From: an uncultured Planctomycetaceae bacterium | Lineage (GTDB): Bacteria; Planctomycetota; Planctomycetia; Pirellulales; Thermoguttaceae | NCBI GenBank assembly: GCA_946408825.1 | Contig: CAMJTU010000010.1 | Location: 1-64,000 of the forward strand | DNA: 64,000 nt | Direction: 5' to 3' | Shown: positions 34,816 through 44,482 of the stretch, piece after piece | How the letters are laid out: each line of letters starts with the position of its first letter | Numbering within the stretch: position 1 is the first letter of the stretch | Program-made: the position numbers and the translations under genes | Notes under the pieces: generated by a model | Database searches by the model: none | Told to the model about the DNA's origin: nothing | Seen by the model: only the letters and a program-made list of their open reading frames with translations

Positions 34816-35832
34816 TTAATTAAGCGTGGTTACTTCGCCCCCCGCACGAGTTGCCAGCGCCTTGATCGTTTGATCGTCGATTGTCTCGGAGATGAACTTG
34901 CATGACCCGTCTCCGAAGAGGAAGTTGGCGCCGCCAGGGTGGTTGCTTGAAAAGCCATGCGACGCGCCTGTATTGTGAAATCCCCCGTGGAAACTTCCCG
35001 AGACGATCGCCGGTATACACCCGTCGCCGGCAGGCATTCCCGCCCACGTTGAAAAATGCTTTTTCTTTGCGGCACGCTCGCCAACAAAGATTGTGTTGCT
35101 GGTTCCGTCTGTGAAGGCGTTCATTCCTAAGGCGCTGTTATGATAAAACGCGCCGTCACTTTTGAACTCACGACCCTCGTAGACGCCTCCTTCTTCATAA
35201 TGTTCGCCGTCATGGATATTATCCGTTCCAATAGACGCAACGTAGTTTGCCGCCGCGAAAACGGTTGTAACATCCACCGCCGAACTGTGTTCGTGTTCAT
35301 CCTCGTCTTCACCCTCATGACCATGTTCATGATCGTGATCATGTTCGAGGAGTCCGGAATTAGCGATCGTGAAAGTTTGTTCTGAAACCGATTCTGACGG
35401 GCAACTATAGGCGGGCAAAAAGATAGTTCGCGCAATTTTGTTGCGTTCCGTGGAGATTGATTCGGCTAGATGAATCTGTGAATACAGACTGTTCTGTTCC
35501 ATGAAAGGTAAGATAGCTGCAGCCCAACCCCATCCCGGATCGCCGAAAACAAGCGGAGTCGATCCGTTGGCTGCGTAACCGCGCCAAGCGGAGGGAAATT
35601 TTTTGTTCGTATCGTGATAGTTTTGGAGCGCCAGCCCTATTTGTTTGAAGTTGTTTAAACACTGCATTCTTCGCGCCGATTCTCGCGCCGCCTGGACGGC
35701 GGGGAGCAACAACCCGATAAGGATTCCGATAATTGCAATGACGACGAGAAGTTCGACCAAAGTGAAAGCTTGCCGTTGAGTTTTTTCCGCGACGTATCTG
35801 CGGACTTCGGCGTGTAAGACGTTTTTTTTCAT
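34816..35832 (-). CDS. DUF1559 prepilin-like protein with His/Asp/Glu-rich loop
   Basis: A major planctomycete family with a type IV pilin/pseudopilin N-terminus. The cleavage site is 'QAFTLVELLVVIAIIG', followed by 'LLPAVQAARESARRMQC', the usual DUF1559 start. The middle contains 'GWGWAAAILPFMEQ' and the C-terminus 'FSSNHPGGANFLFGDGSCKFI', which matches the conserved 'HPGG.N.l..DGSV' end. Residues about 167-190 are a loop made almost only of His, Asp, Glu and Gly ('EHDHDHEHGHEGEDEDEHEH'), a likely divalent-metal binding insertion. ATG 35832 has a GGGAA site. Such proteins are thought to be surface or periplasmic pseudopilins. The 272 bp upstream (35833-36104) show no other gene. Confidence 0.93.
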   Translation of the reverse strand: MKKNVLHAEVRRYVAEKTQRQAFTLVELLVVIAIIGILIGLLLPAVQAARESARRMQCLNNFKQIGLALQNYHDTNKKFPSAWRGYAANGSTPLVFGDPGWGWAAAILPFMEQNSLYSQIHLAESISTERNKIARTIFLPAYSCPSESVSEQTFTIANSGLLEHDHDHEHGHEGEDEDEHEHSSAVDVTTVFAAANYVASIGTDNIHDGEHYEEGGVYEGREFKSDGAFYHNSALGMNAFTDGTSNTIFVGERAAKKKHFSTWAGMPAGDGCIPAIVSGSFHGGFHNTGASHGFSSNHPGGANFLFGDGSCKFISETIDDQTIKALATRAGGEVTTLN

Positions 35833-36104
35833 AGCATACAATTCCCATATAAAGCTCGATTCTCTTTCCTTGGAGAGAAATCGGCGTTCTCTTTCTTGGA
35901 TTTACAGTATTACACCCTCGTCGCGCGTTTAGACGAACACTTCCGCCAATCCAAAAGTCCGCGAAGAGTCCTACTCGGCGTAACACTGGTCGCTAGAAAG
36001 GATTTGTTGAGAATTGGCGTCGACAAATAAACACAGAGAACGAGTCGAATGCTCCGTTACGGGAACAGACGACGTTCTTAGACGCGTTCAAAGGGCGACT
36101 TTGA

Positions 36105-36584
36105 TCAAAGAACAGAGAATTGAGGCGGCGCCCGAGATCGGCGCAGAAAGACTCTATGCCACAGAACGACACGTCGTTCGTCGTTCCAGAGCCTTCTTTT
36201 GAGAAGGGTAAACGTTAGGAACGCTAACGCGACGGTCGTGAAAAAACGGAAAACCGAAAAGAAATGGCAAGCGGGGCAGAAATCGTCGTGACGGCGACAC
36301 TGATCGCAGAAATCGTCGTGTCCTATTAGCGGCGTCCCGTCAGAAACTCGAAAAGTTACGAATTCTTGAGCAGGACAGGAATCGCACCCCATGCGCGCAT
36401 GAAAGTGCAGTTCAGAACCGAAAAGAAATAGGAACGAATAAACCAACGCAAAGAGGAACCTCGCCGAGCGAAATTCCCTCTTTTCAACCAAGGACGTTAG
36501 TCCGCCTTTCAAGAAATACAACTGCTCAGGGTTGCTTTTGACCCTGTGCGGTTTATCCTTCGAAATGGTCTGAAAGAACGACAT
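36105..36584 (-). CDS. Hypothetical Cys-rich two-helix membrane protein
   Basis: Not recognised as a named family. The 159-aa frame has two hydrophobic segments ('FLFALVYSFLFLFGS' near residue 45, 'FFTTVALAFLTFTLL' near 115). Between them is a loop with three C-x-x-C pairs ('CDSCPAQE', 'CDQCRRHDDFC', 'CPACHFF') and several His residues, so metal or haem binding or a redox role is possible. The C-terminus is Arg-rich. The coherent TM-loop-TM plan supports a real gene, but no ribosome site precedes the ATG. It lies alone on the minus strand. Confidence 0.55.
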   Translation of the reverse strand: MSFFQTISKDKPHRVKSNPEQLYFLKGGLTSLVEKREFRSARFLFALVYSFLFLFGSELHFHARMGCDSCPAQEFVTFRVSDGTPLIGHDDFCDQCRRHDDFCPACHFFSVFRFFTTVALAFLTFTLLKRRLWNDERRVVLWHRVFLRRSRAPPQFSVL

Positions 36585-36897
36585 GGCGAAATGCGCTTGA
36601 CTGCGTTGACGTTAGTCGCCCCCTTAAGGGAGCTCAAATCGAGACACATTCTAGTACACGCGATTTTGACGTCAAGTTAGATGAACCTTACAAAGGATAG
36701 TTTCACAAAATTTGTCGTGAAAAAGACGCAATTTTAGAGAGTTTGCTAAGAGGCAAGGGAGAGAACCTACGTCCCCGTCGTCGCCCTATTGGTCGAAGAC
36801 AAAGAGGCTTTCCGTCCTCTGCAGAGAGACGCCAAAAAGAAACCTTGACCGAACTGACGGCGCTACGTTGGAACGTCCGTCGTCAACGCTTATAACG

Positions 36898-36930
36898 ACG
36901 GCGCGGCGGAAGTTGTCGCCGCCGCGCCGT
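36898..36930. terminator. GC-rich stem-loop after the Gfo/Idh/MocA gene
   Basis: A perfect 12-bp stem (36898-36909 with 36919-36930) lies 27 bp past the stop of the minus-strand oxidoreductase gene. No long U-tract follows. The rest of 36585-36956 has no supported gene. Confidence 0.6.
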
Positions 36931-36956
36931 ACTTGCAGTGTCACGCGAGGGACGCG

Positions 36957-37982
36957 TCAAACTTCAACCGGCGCACGTTTAACGCACGCTTCGATTTCTT
37001 TATGGCAGATGGTAAGCGCGTCTCGTGCAAGAACTCCGTCGAGCATAGCGGAAGGTTTGCCCGCGAGGAAGCAGTTTCGCGCTTCCGTGAGTTCGTTGAC
37101 GAAAGGCGATACGTCGTCGCCTGCGGGGAATTCGGGCTTCTCGATCGAGCCGTCTTCGTGAAGAACCGTGACGGGCACCTGATTGAAGCAATCCGTGAAG
37201 ACGGTCGCTTTTTCAAAGTGAACTTCATAGGAGAAGGTGAAAGGACGCGCCTGTTGCATGATACAGCCGCTTGTGGCGGTCACGACGAGGTCAGGATCGT
37301 CATAGAGGAACTGCGAATTGAAGTATTCTGGCACGTCGCCGCGCAGCCTTGCGACGCTTTGAATCTTTTTCGGCATGCCGAAAAGAATGCGGATGAAGTG
37401 CGCGTCATGGATGTGAAGATCAAGCATCGGACCGCCGGAGCCTTCCATGCTATAGAAGTTTTTAAGCCACGTCGGATCGGAGATAACGCGCGTGAAATTG
37501 CCGCCGAGGCATTTGCCAAACTTGTTCGTTATCTTTGCCTGATAGATGTAGTTGAACGCGTCGAAGAATGGAAGAACATGCCCGATCATGAGCAATTTTC
37601 CAGTTTCTTTCGCCGCTTCCACCATTTCGACGCCCTGTTCTTGCTTCAGGGAAATCGGCTTTTCGCAGAAGACGTTTTTCCCCGCCTTGAGAGCGGCGAT
37701 CGTGTTGGCGGCATGAGAAGCGGGCGGCAGACAGATATCGACGACGTCGACGTTCGCGTCTTTGAGGAGATCGTCGATACTTTCATAGGTCGCAATTCCC
37801 GTGAGATCCATTTGCGTCCCGGCAGGACCGAAATTACCCTTGATTTTGGTCCAGTCGCCGTTGAGACGTTCTTTAGCGTAGGATTCGCAAAGGGCGACGA
37901 CCTTTACGTTTTCGATACGTTGATAGGCAAGGTAATGAATCATGCCCATGAATCCAATTCCGACAATACCGACCTTAAGCAT
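36957..37982 (-). CDS. Gfo/Idh/MocA family NAD(P)-dependent oxidoreductase
   Basis: A sugar or inositol-type dehydrogenase. The Rossmann domain opens 'LKVGIVGIGFMGMIHYLAYQ' and continues to 'DICLPPASHAANTIAALKAGKNVFCEKPISL', the EKP motif with the catalytic Lys. The C-terminal beta-sheet domain has 'GGPMLDLHIHDAHFIRILFG' with the D-x-x-x-H pair typical of the family. Length is 341 aa. ATG 37982 has a clear AGGAG site, so the longer frame upstream is not needed. The neighbours do not indicate the substrate. Confidence 0.92.
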   Translation of the reverse strand: MLKVGIVGIGFMGMIHYLAYQRIENVKVVALCESYAKERLNGDWTKIKGNFGPAGTQMDLTGIATYESIDDLLKDANVDVVDICLPPASHAANTIAALKAGKNVFCEKPISLKQEQGVEMVEAAKETGKLLMIGHVLPFFDAFNYIYQAKITNKFGKCLGGNFTRVISDPTWLKNFYSMEGSGGPMLDLHIHDAHFIRILFGMPKKIQSVARLRGDVPEYFNSQFLYDDPDLVVTATSGCIMQQARPFTFSYEVHFEKATVFTDCFNQVPVTVLHEDGSIEKPEFPAGDDVSPFVNELTEARNCFLAGKPSAMLDGVLARDALTICHKEIEACVKRAPVEV

Positions 37983-38340
37983 AGGGGCGACTCCTAAATT
38001 TACGTGATAAACCGTCCGACGATAAGTAAAACCGTCTGATTTTCTCTTCATGGAAGGCGTTCAGCTACGAGCGACAACCTTCTCTGCTAGTGATTCTACG
38101 CTTTTTTTATCCCCTTTTGAAGTGTATGAGGAAATATTTTTTGTTTTTTCAACTTAGACGCCAAATATTAAAACGATACGATTTCTGTAACATCTAGGTT
38201 AAATCATTCTTTCGATTGTTATTTCTGGCAAAATGGGCTGGACATGGAATCCTATTCTTTTGTAGAATCCGCGAAATGTTTGCGCGGCGCGTTTAAGACG
38301 CGCGACGTATCAGAGAAGGTAATTGGAGAAGAATCAGAAG

Positions 38341-40374
38341 ATGACCAGAAACGATATTGATCGTAAAAAGCGGAGCGCGAGAGCGGTCGTTGTCGCGGCG
38401 TTCGCTCTTTCAGCGGTCTCGTTTATCACAAATTCAAACGGAGCCGATCCCGTGGTTTCCACAGAGACTTCGAACGTCGAGGTTTCTCAGCGCGGCGATA
38501 CGGGCGTACTTCTGGCGTCAGGAGAGACGCCTGTCGCGTCGAAGACAGGCGTCGAACTTGGAAAGGCTCGTAAAAAGGCTTCGAATACAAAAGGCAATCT
38601 TGCCGACGAGTTTGAAGGAATTCCTGATCTCAACGTACGTCCCGACGCCGATACGTCAGGACATAAACCGCACGGCGCGAAATTTATGGAAGTTATGCCG
38701 GGAGTAACCAAGTTCTCTGAACTGAGTTCCAATCCCATGCTTAAGAATCCTGTCGATAAGGAAAAAATCGACGGTTTCGACGTTGCGACGTATCAGACGG
38801 CGACGCTTCCGGACACGACGATTCAAGTCGTCGCGGCGAACGACGTCGTCGAAGCGATTATGATCAACCTTGCCGAGCCGAGGTCGGAATCAGACGCGCG
38901 CAAAGTTTTCGAAAGCGAACTTAAAGACGTGCGTCCCATCTGGTCTCCGGACGAAGTTGGTAATTTCCGCGAAGTCTTCCCCGAAAAAGGCATCGCTTTC
39001 GTTTTAGAGAAGGGGGAGAAGCCCGGTCTACCGAGTAATCGCGTGATCCAGATCGTCGCTGAAACTGTTAAGAGCGAGTATTTTATCATGCGCGCAGAGC
39101 AGGATCTTGCGTTGAATTTGACCTTCGCTCGCGACGACGCCGAACATGCGCTCCAGCATGACGTTAATCTTCCTGGCGCCGACTGGATCCTTGCGCAAAC
39201 TCACCTTGCGGTCGGCGATTTTACCAACGCGCGAAAATACGTCTATAAGGCGATCAAATTGAACGATTCGATGCCGCAATTTCACCTGACGTATATCGAC
39301 GCGTTGATCCAAGCTGGCGACGTTGCGTCGGCGCTCCGTTATATGGACGCCGTTCGCGATTCTTTTGTCGAGCATCCGCTCTTTGCGATCGAGGCGGTTT
39401 GCCTTGACTCCAATCTTCGACGCGAGTCGGCTAAGGCGGACTATGACGGCGCGATTTCGCAGGGGCAGCGCGCTTTAAAGCTCTTGAGCGAACTCTTTGA
39501 GAAGAAACCGCAAGGGGACGTTTATCTCGCGGCGAAGAAACTTGAACTCCGCGCGAATCTTTCAGTCGCGCTGGCTGTCGCTCAAAAACGTTGGAAGAAC
39601 GCGTCCGATCAAAAGAAAGCGTTTGAATGGCTTAACGCGGCTACTCTCGTCGCTAGAGAAATTGACGCGGCGCGTCCAGCGGATTCCCAGCTTCCAACCG
39701 CTCAAATTGACGTTCTTGAAACGGCGATTAACGTGTGTCTGGAACTTCCCGAATCTGATAAAGTCGATAACTACGTTCAGAAATTGAAGGTTTCCACCGA
39801 GCTTTATTTACGTAAGACGCTAGACGAGGTTTCCGCCGCCGCAGTCCGATGGAAGACTGGACGCGCTCTTGTCGCCGCTTCGCGTATCTACGAAGTTCGC
39901 AATAAACCACAGCAGGCGATTTCTTGCGGAACAAAGGGAATGGAATACCTTCAGATCGTCACGGAATATCGACCTCTTATCGAACGTTTGCCCACGACGC
40001 TTGCACAGTTGCAACTAGGCGTAATTCAAGCGAAAGAAGGCAATACGGAGCAAGCGTTCGCAAATTTTGAAAAAGCTCATGAGCTTCTCGATAAAATAGA
40101 GAACGAATTGAAGGCGCGAGATTCTGCGAAAGTCGGCGCCGCGCTTGTCTCAGCCGCCTCCCAGTATTGGAAAAACGGCAAGAAGGACGAAGGCGTCGAC
40201 ACGCTTACGAACGCCGTTAAATTCCTTGAAAAAGGGCGCGAGGCAGGCTACACGAAGGACGAGAATCTCTACGTCGCGTATTCAAACCTTGCAACGATGT
40301 GTAAAGGACTCAAAAGAACGTCCGACGCTTCGAAGTATAAGGCGCTTGCAGAGCAATACGCGCCAGAAAAATGA
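38341..40374 (+). CDS. Exported TPR-repeat protein
   Basis: A 677-aa protein with an N-terminal signal ('AVVVAAFALSAVSFITNSNGA'). Residues about 80-270 have no recognised family but include 'FSELSSNPMLKNPV' and a compact alpha/beta-like pattern. From about residue 285 it is all-helical TPR: 'LAQTHLAVGDFTNARKYVYKAIKLNDSMPQF', 'GVIQAKEGNTEQAFANFEKAHELLDK' and others. It is probably periplasmic and a scaffold for protein assembly. ATG 38341 has a GGAGAAG site; a TTG lies 18 bp upstream in frame. It is divergent from the oxidoreductase across 358 bp of AT-rich DNA where no gene is seen. Confidence 0.85.
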   Translation: MTRNDIDRKKRSARAVVVAAFALSAVSFITNSNGADPVVSTETSNVEVSQRGDTGVLLASGETPVASKTGVELGKARKKASNTKGNLADEFEGIPDLNVRPDADTSGHKPHGAKFMEVMPGVTKFSELSSNPMLKNPVDKEKIDGFDVATYQTATLPDTTIQVVAANDVVEAIMINLAEPRSESDARKVFESELKDVRPIWSPDEVGNFREVFPEKGIAFVLEKGEKPGLPSNRVIQIVAETVKSEYFIMRAEQDLALNLTFARDDAEHALQHDVNLPGADWILAQTHLAVGDFTNARKYVYKAIKLNDSMPQFHLTYIDALIQAGDVASALRYMDAVRDSFVEHPLFAIEAVCLDSNLRRESAKADYDGAISQGQRALKLLSELFEKKPQGDVYLAAKKLELRANLSVALAVAQKRWKNASDQKKAFEWLNAATLVAREIDAARPADSQLPTAQIDVLETAINVCLELPESDKVDNYVQKLKVSTELYLRKTLDEVSAAAVRWKTGRALVAASRIYEVRNKPQQAISCGTKGMEYLQIVTEYRPLIERLPTTLAQLQLGVIQAKEGNTEQAFANFEKAHELLDKIENELKARDSAKVGAALVSAASQYWKNGKKDEGVDTLTNAVKFLEKGREAGYTKDENLYVAYSNLATMCKGLKRTSDASKYKALAEQYAPEK

Positions 40375-40426
40375 GTTCTGTTCGCGGTCTTTGACTCTTC
40401 GCGCATGACTTACGCGCAAGAAACAG

Positions 40427-40462
40427 AAAAACGACGCGTTTTTGACGACGCGTCGTTTTTTT
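40427..40462 (+). terminator. Strong intrinsic terminator
   Basis: A perfect 13-bp stem (40427-40439 with 40448-40460) ends in an uninterrupted T-run to 40462. It terminates the TPR protein gene. Confidence 0.92.
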
Positions 40463-40551
40463 ATGTGCGCGTCAAAGATGAATTACTATAAGTATATTGA
40501 ATTTTGTTGGATTTTAGTATAAATTTTTCGTGCAAAACAGTCGTTAGGCGC

Positions 40552-40579
40552 TTGACGTTATGAGGTCGGTTTTTACAAT
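40552..40579 (+). promoter_or_regulatory. Sigma-70-type promoter for asnA
   Basis: TTGACG (40552-40557), a 16-bp spacer and TACAAT (40574-40579) lie 93 bp before the asnA ATG and just after the preceding terminator. Confidence 0.6.
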
Positions 40580-40671
40580 GTCTGAGGCGGTTGCGTCTGG
40601 CGTTAAGGACTGCGTCGCCTAGTCGTCGAAAGGACGAAAACGAAATCGACGGACTTTGCAGGAGCTAAAAA

Positions 40672-41706
40672 ATGTCTTTGATTATTCCCAAGGGATATGT
40701 TCCGAAACTCGTTCCTGAACTGATGGAACAGGCGATCTTTTTCATCAAGGAGGAGTTTCAGCAGAGTCTGACGGAAGAGTTGAATCTTCGTCGCGTTACG
40801 GCGCCGCTTTTCGTTCTTAAAGGCACTGGCGTCAACGACGATCTGAACGGCGTCGAGCGTCCTGTTACATTTCCGATCAAGTCGATGAACGAACGGAACG
40901 CCGAGGTCGTTCATTCTCTTGCTAAGTGGAAGCGAATGAAACTCGCCGCATACAACATCCCGGCGGGCTACGGTATCTATACCGATATGAACGCGATTCG
41001 CGCCGACGAGGACTTGGATAATCTTCACTCCCTCTACGTCGATCAGTGGGACTGGGAACGCACGCTCGCTCCTGAAGATCGCAACCTTGATTATCTCTGC
41101 GACGTTGTCGAGGGTATTTACGAATGTCTCAAAGACGTCGAGCGCGAGGTCTACTACGAGTATCCGCATATTCGACCGATTTTGCCCGATCGTATCACTT
41201 TTATCCAGTCTGAGGATCTGCTCAACGAATACCCGACGTTGTCCTCCAAGGAACGAGAAACGGAGATTGTGAAAAAGTACGGCGCCGTCTTCGTGATCGG
41301 TATTGGCGGCGAACTTTCGAACGGCGAATATCACGACGGTCGGGCGCCAGATTACGACGACTGGAGCACGGAAACATCGCCCGGTTATTACGGACTCAAC
41401 GGCGATATTCTCGTTTGGAACCCCGTGTTAGATCAGGCGTTTGAACTTTCTTCGATGGGAATCCGCGTCGATAAATCCGCGCTTCTCAAGCAGCTTGCAA
41501 TTCGCGGTTGCGAGGAACGTCGTGAACTCGCGTTTCATAAGGCTCTTTTGAACGGCGAGTTGCCCCTTTCGATCGGCGGCGGGCTGGGACAGTCTCGACT
41601 TTGCATGTACCTCCTGCGTTGCGCTCATATCGGCGAAGTCCAGACTTCGATATGGCCGGACGAAATGATTCGCGCGTGCGCCGACGCGGGAATCGTCCTG
41701 CGCTGA
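40672..41706 (+). CDS. asnA: Aspartate-ammonia ligase
   Basis: Makes asparagine from aspartate, ammonia and ATP. The sequence follows AsnA throughout: 'EEFQQSLTEELNLRRVTAPLFVL', 'TGVNDDLNGVERPV', 'VVHSLAKWKRMKL', 'GIYTDMNAIRADE', 'HSLYVDQWDWE' and the class II synthetase-like 'GGGLGQSRLCMYLL' (motif 3 Arg). Length is 344 aa against about 330 for E. coli. An AGGAG site precedes the ATG. It has its own promoter and is monocistronic. Confidence 0.96.
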   Translation: MSLIIPKGYVPKLVPELMEQAIFFIKEEFQQSLTEELNLRRVTAPLFVLKGTGVNDDLNGVERPVTFPIKSMNERNAEVVHSLAKWKRMKLAAYNIPAGYGIYTDMNAIRADEDLDNLHSLYVDQWDWERTLAPEDRNLDYLCDVVEGIYECLKDVEREVYYEYPHIRPILPDRITFIQSEDLLNEYPTLSSKERETEIVKKYGAVFVIGIGGELSNGEYHDGRAPDYDDWSTETSPGYYGLNGDILVWNPVLDQAFELSSMGIRVDKSALLKQLAIRGCEERRELAFHKALLNGELPLSIGGGLGQSRLCMYLLRCAHIGEVQTSIWPDEMIRACADAGIVLR

Positions 41707-41928
41707 TCTACGTTGTCGACGTGTTTTTTTCATCGTCGATTAAGATTTTAACGATTCAAAGCGGGAAATGGACGCGTCGTAACAGCGTTCCGTGCCCCGC
41801 TTTTTGTGCTTTTTTCTCGCATTAGCGTCTTTTTTCTGTTACTCCGTTGCGTTTTACGTATAATCTTTTGTTGTCGACCACGTTGGCGACGGTTTTCATT
41901 CCGCATAATTGCACATGGGAGTAGATGG

Positions 41929-42292
41929 ATGACTGACGAGCAGATTGTTGAAGCGTTTCACGCGATGGGATAACTTTCCAGAGCCGGTTATGCTTATTGA
42001 GAAAAGTCGAGAGATAATCGCCGCAAACCTTAAAGCCGCTGAATTTGACCTTAAAACGGGGTCGAAATGTTCTTCCTACGGTTCCCCCGAACAACATCGC
42101 GGGTGCCGTTGTAACGAAGCTGTAGACAACGCGAAATGTGTCGCCGTTACGTACGAAGGTCCAATGGGCAAGGCCTTCGGGTACTGGGTTCCTGTTGCGG
42201 CGAAACCCGAATGGATTCTTCATTTCAGCGTTGGGACTACGTTTGAGTACGAATCGCTTGGCGTTCCGGTTCAGAAGATCGAGAAACTATAA
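41929..42292 (+). pseudogene. Frameshifted small PAS-like protein gene
   Basis: ATG 41929 begins 'MTDEQIVEAFHAM' but this frame stops at 41971. The other frame, open to 42292, continues as 'WDNFPEPVMLIEKSREIIAANLKAAEFDL', which reads as the direct continuation of a small PAS-domain protein. It goes on with Cys-rich 'KCSSYGSPEQHRGCRCNEA' and ends 'GYWVPVAAKPEWILHFSVGTTFEYE'. A 1-2 base change around 41965-41970 would rejoin the two halves into about 115 aa. It is either a recent pseudogene, a sequencing error or a case of frameshifting. The second half could also start at ATG 41990. Confidence 0.6.
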
Positions 42293-42848
42293 CTTCTAAC
42301 AAATTGACGCTGATTCGGACGATAGGGGCTTGAAGACGTGTGCGAAAACGTTAAAGTTTCCTCTTTTCTTGAGTTTATTTTCGATTGTCTGTATGCATAG
42401 GCGGCGTTTGACCAGTTTGGCGCCGCCTGATTGTGGTCTCGTTCCTACGCTTCTTTTCTAAACGCTACGTCAGTTGGGATTGAACTGTGTGGGCTCTTTT
42501 CTCCTTCGGAAGTTGCGTTTCATTGCAATCGCTTAGAGAAACGCCGTTCATTTATGCCGCTTGTCGATCATACAGACGTCATGTGAGTTAGACTTGGAGA
42601 AATATTCATGCAGGCGTGTGAAGTTTAAAGACGACGACTCTAAAAAAAATATGAAACGTTCATTTTTAACTGGAATTTTGCACAAGACTTCCTTAAGAGA
42701 AAATTTTTCTGTTCATTAGACAATATACTATCTATACGGAGCATATAAGAGACAATTGAATGCTTTTGACGGAACACGCCCCTATTGACTCTCCATTACT
42801 TCAGTGTTACACTATGTCAAAACAATTCCTAATTTCGGAAGTAAAGCT

Positions 42849-44237
42849 ATGAAATTCTTGCGTTTTATTGTTTTTACGGCGTTTTTGATCGCGTCTGCGT
42901 CCCTATTGGCGTCAGACGACAATCACACCTCTTTCTATCATCCTTCAACGTATCCTTACGATTTCGAAAACCCTGAATCTGAATTCTGTTGGGCGCGATC
43001 CGCGTCGAGCGAGCATTTCTATGTCTTTTGGCAACCGGGCTTCGGCGCCGATCCAAACGCCGCAGGCGTTCCTGACAAAAAGCGCGTCGACGTCAGCGAC
43101 CTTCTCGACAAAGCAGAACGGTTTTATAAAACGAACGTCGACAAACTTCGTATGGCGGACGAGCCGCTTCCATATGGAAATAAACTCCAGATATATTTGA
43201 TCGACACGGAAGACTGGATTGCTACCGGTTCGGGACTCGACGACAGAGTTGGCGCTCTGTGGATCAGTCCGGCGACGTGTCGTCCGGTTGGTTCTGCGAT
43301 CGCGCACGAAATCGGGCACGCTTTTCAGTATCTTGTTTATTGTAAAAAGCTTGAAGACGGCAAACCTGAACCGAAATCAGGATTCCGATATGAACTGCCC
43401 GGCGGAGTAGGAAACGCGTTCTGGGAAATAAGCGCGCAATGGCAGTCTTTTCAAGACTATCCGCAGGAAATGTTCACATGGTATCACATGGACGTCTGGT
43501 TTGCCAACTATCATCGCGCGCTGGAAAACGAACTGACGCGATACCAAAACTACTGGCGACTTTATCACATGACAGAAAAGCGTGGAATCGACACGTTGAG
43601 TCGAATTTGGCGCGAAAGTCGTTTTCCTGAGGACGCATGCGAGACGTACATTCGACTCTATCTCGACGGCGACGTCGACGCGTTCTATCGGGAGACATAC
43701 GAGTACGCCGTTAAGACGACGACATTCGATTTTGACGCGTGCCGCGCATTCGTCGACAGACAATACGAGCGGTATGACGCGCAGTTTTACGGTTCCGAAA
43801 ACGGATATAAGCAGATCGCTTATAAAAACTGTCCGGAGATCAACGGATTTAGCGTCGTTAAATTAAATCCAGCTCAAGGTAGTCGTGTAACAATCGACTT
43901 CAAAGGACTCGATCCCGGCTCGCCTCTCGCAGTGGACGACCCCGGCGAGTATCTTGTCCAGGAGACGAAAAAAGAAAAAACAAGGAAGTACAACGAGTTC
44001 GACGGAACGGTCGGTTGGCGGTACGGATTTGTCGCGCTACTCGAAAACAACGAGCGCGTTTACGGAGAATCACAAACCGAAAAAGAGGGAACAATCGCGT
44101 TTGACGTTCCGGAGAAATCCAAAGCTCTGTTTTTTGTCGTTGCCGGGACTTCCAACAAGTATGTTCCCCATCCATGGGACGCGACTGAACTTAACGATCC
44201 TCAAGCCCCGTATTCTGTTCGGATTACTTATGAATGA
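42849..44237 (+). CDS. Exported HEIGH-motif metallopeptidase-like protein (DUF6055-like)
   Basis: A 462-aa secreted protein with a signal peptide ending 'ASASLLAS'. Residues about 55-290 carry 'SSEHFYVFW', 'ERFYKTNVDKLRM', 'KLQIYLIDTEDW' and 'GSAIAHEIGHAFQYLVYC', a gluzincin-type zinc site. 'GNAFWEISAQWQSFQDYP' supplies a downstream Glu as a possible third ligand. The C-terminal part looks like a beta-sandwich. This arrangement matches the DUF6055 family as far as I recall it. ATG 42849 has a GGAAG site. The upstream 556 bp (42293-42848) hold no supported gene. Confidence 0.78.
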   Translation: MKFLRFIVFTAFLIASASLLASDDNHTSFYHPSTYPYDFENPESEFCWARSASSEHFYVFWQPGFGADPNAAGVPDKKRVDVSDLLDKAERFYKTNVDKLRMADEPLPYGNKLQIYLIDTEDWIATGSGLDDRVGALWISPATCRPVGSAIAHEIGHAFQYLVYCKKLEDGKPEPKSGFRYELPGGVGNAFWEISAQWQSFQDYPQEMFTWYHMDVWFANYHRALENELTRYQNYWRLYHMTEKRGIDTLSRIWRESRFPEDACETYIRLYLDGDVDAFYRETYEYAVKTTTFDFDACRAFVDRQYERYDAQFYGSENGYKQIAYKNCPEINGFSVVKLNPAQGSRVTIDFKGLDPGSPLAVDDPGEYLVQETKKEKTRKYNEFDGTVGWRYGFVALLENNERVYGESQTEKEGTIAFDVPEKSKALFFVVAGTSNKYVPHPWDATELNDPQAPYSVRITYE

Positions 44238-44482
44238 GGTTTCGCCTTGCCAACGTCTTACCGTACAGGAAACTTTTCGAGAACAGGTCGATTGGAGATT
44301 TCCAACCGTCCTTCGACGTTTTTAACGGCAGTTTTCGGCGCCTCGGTAGGTTGCTTCCCGTTGTAGGGATCGTTTTGAGACGCGACTTTTTTAATGTTTC
44401 GGCGTCTTGTTGTAATTTTCGATACCGTACGTAACCATTGTATGAAAGGAACGCTGAGCGTTCCCCTATCAAGGAGAAAGAC

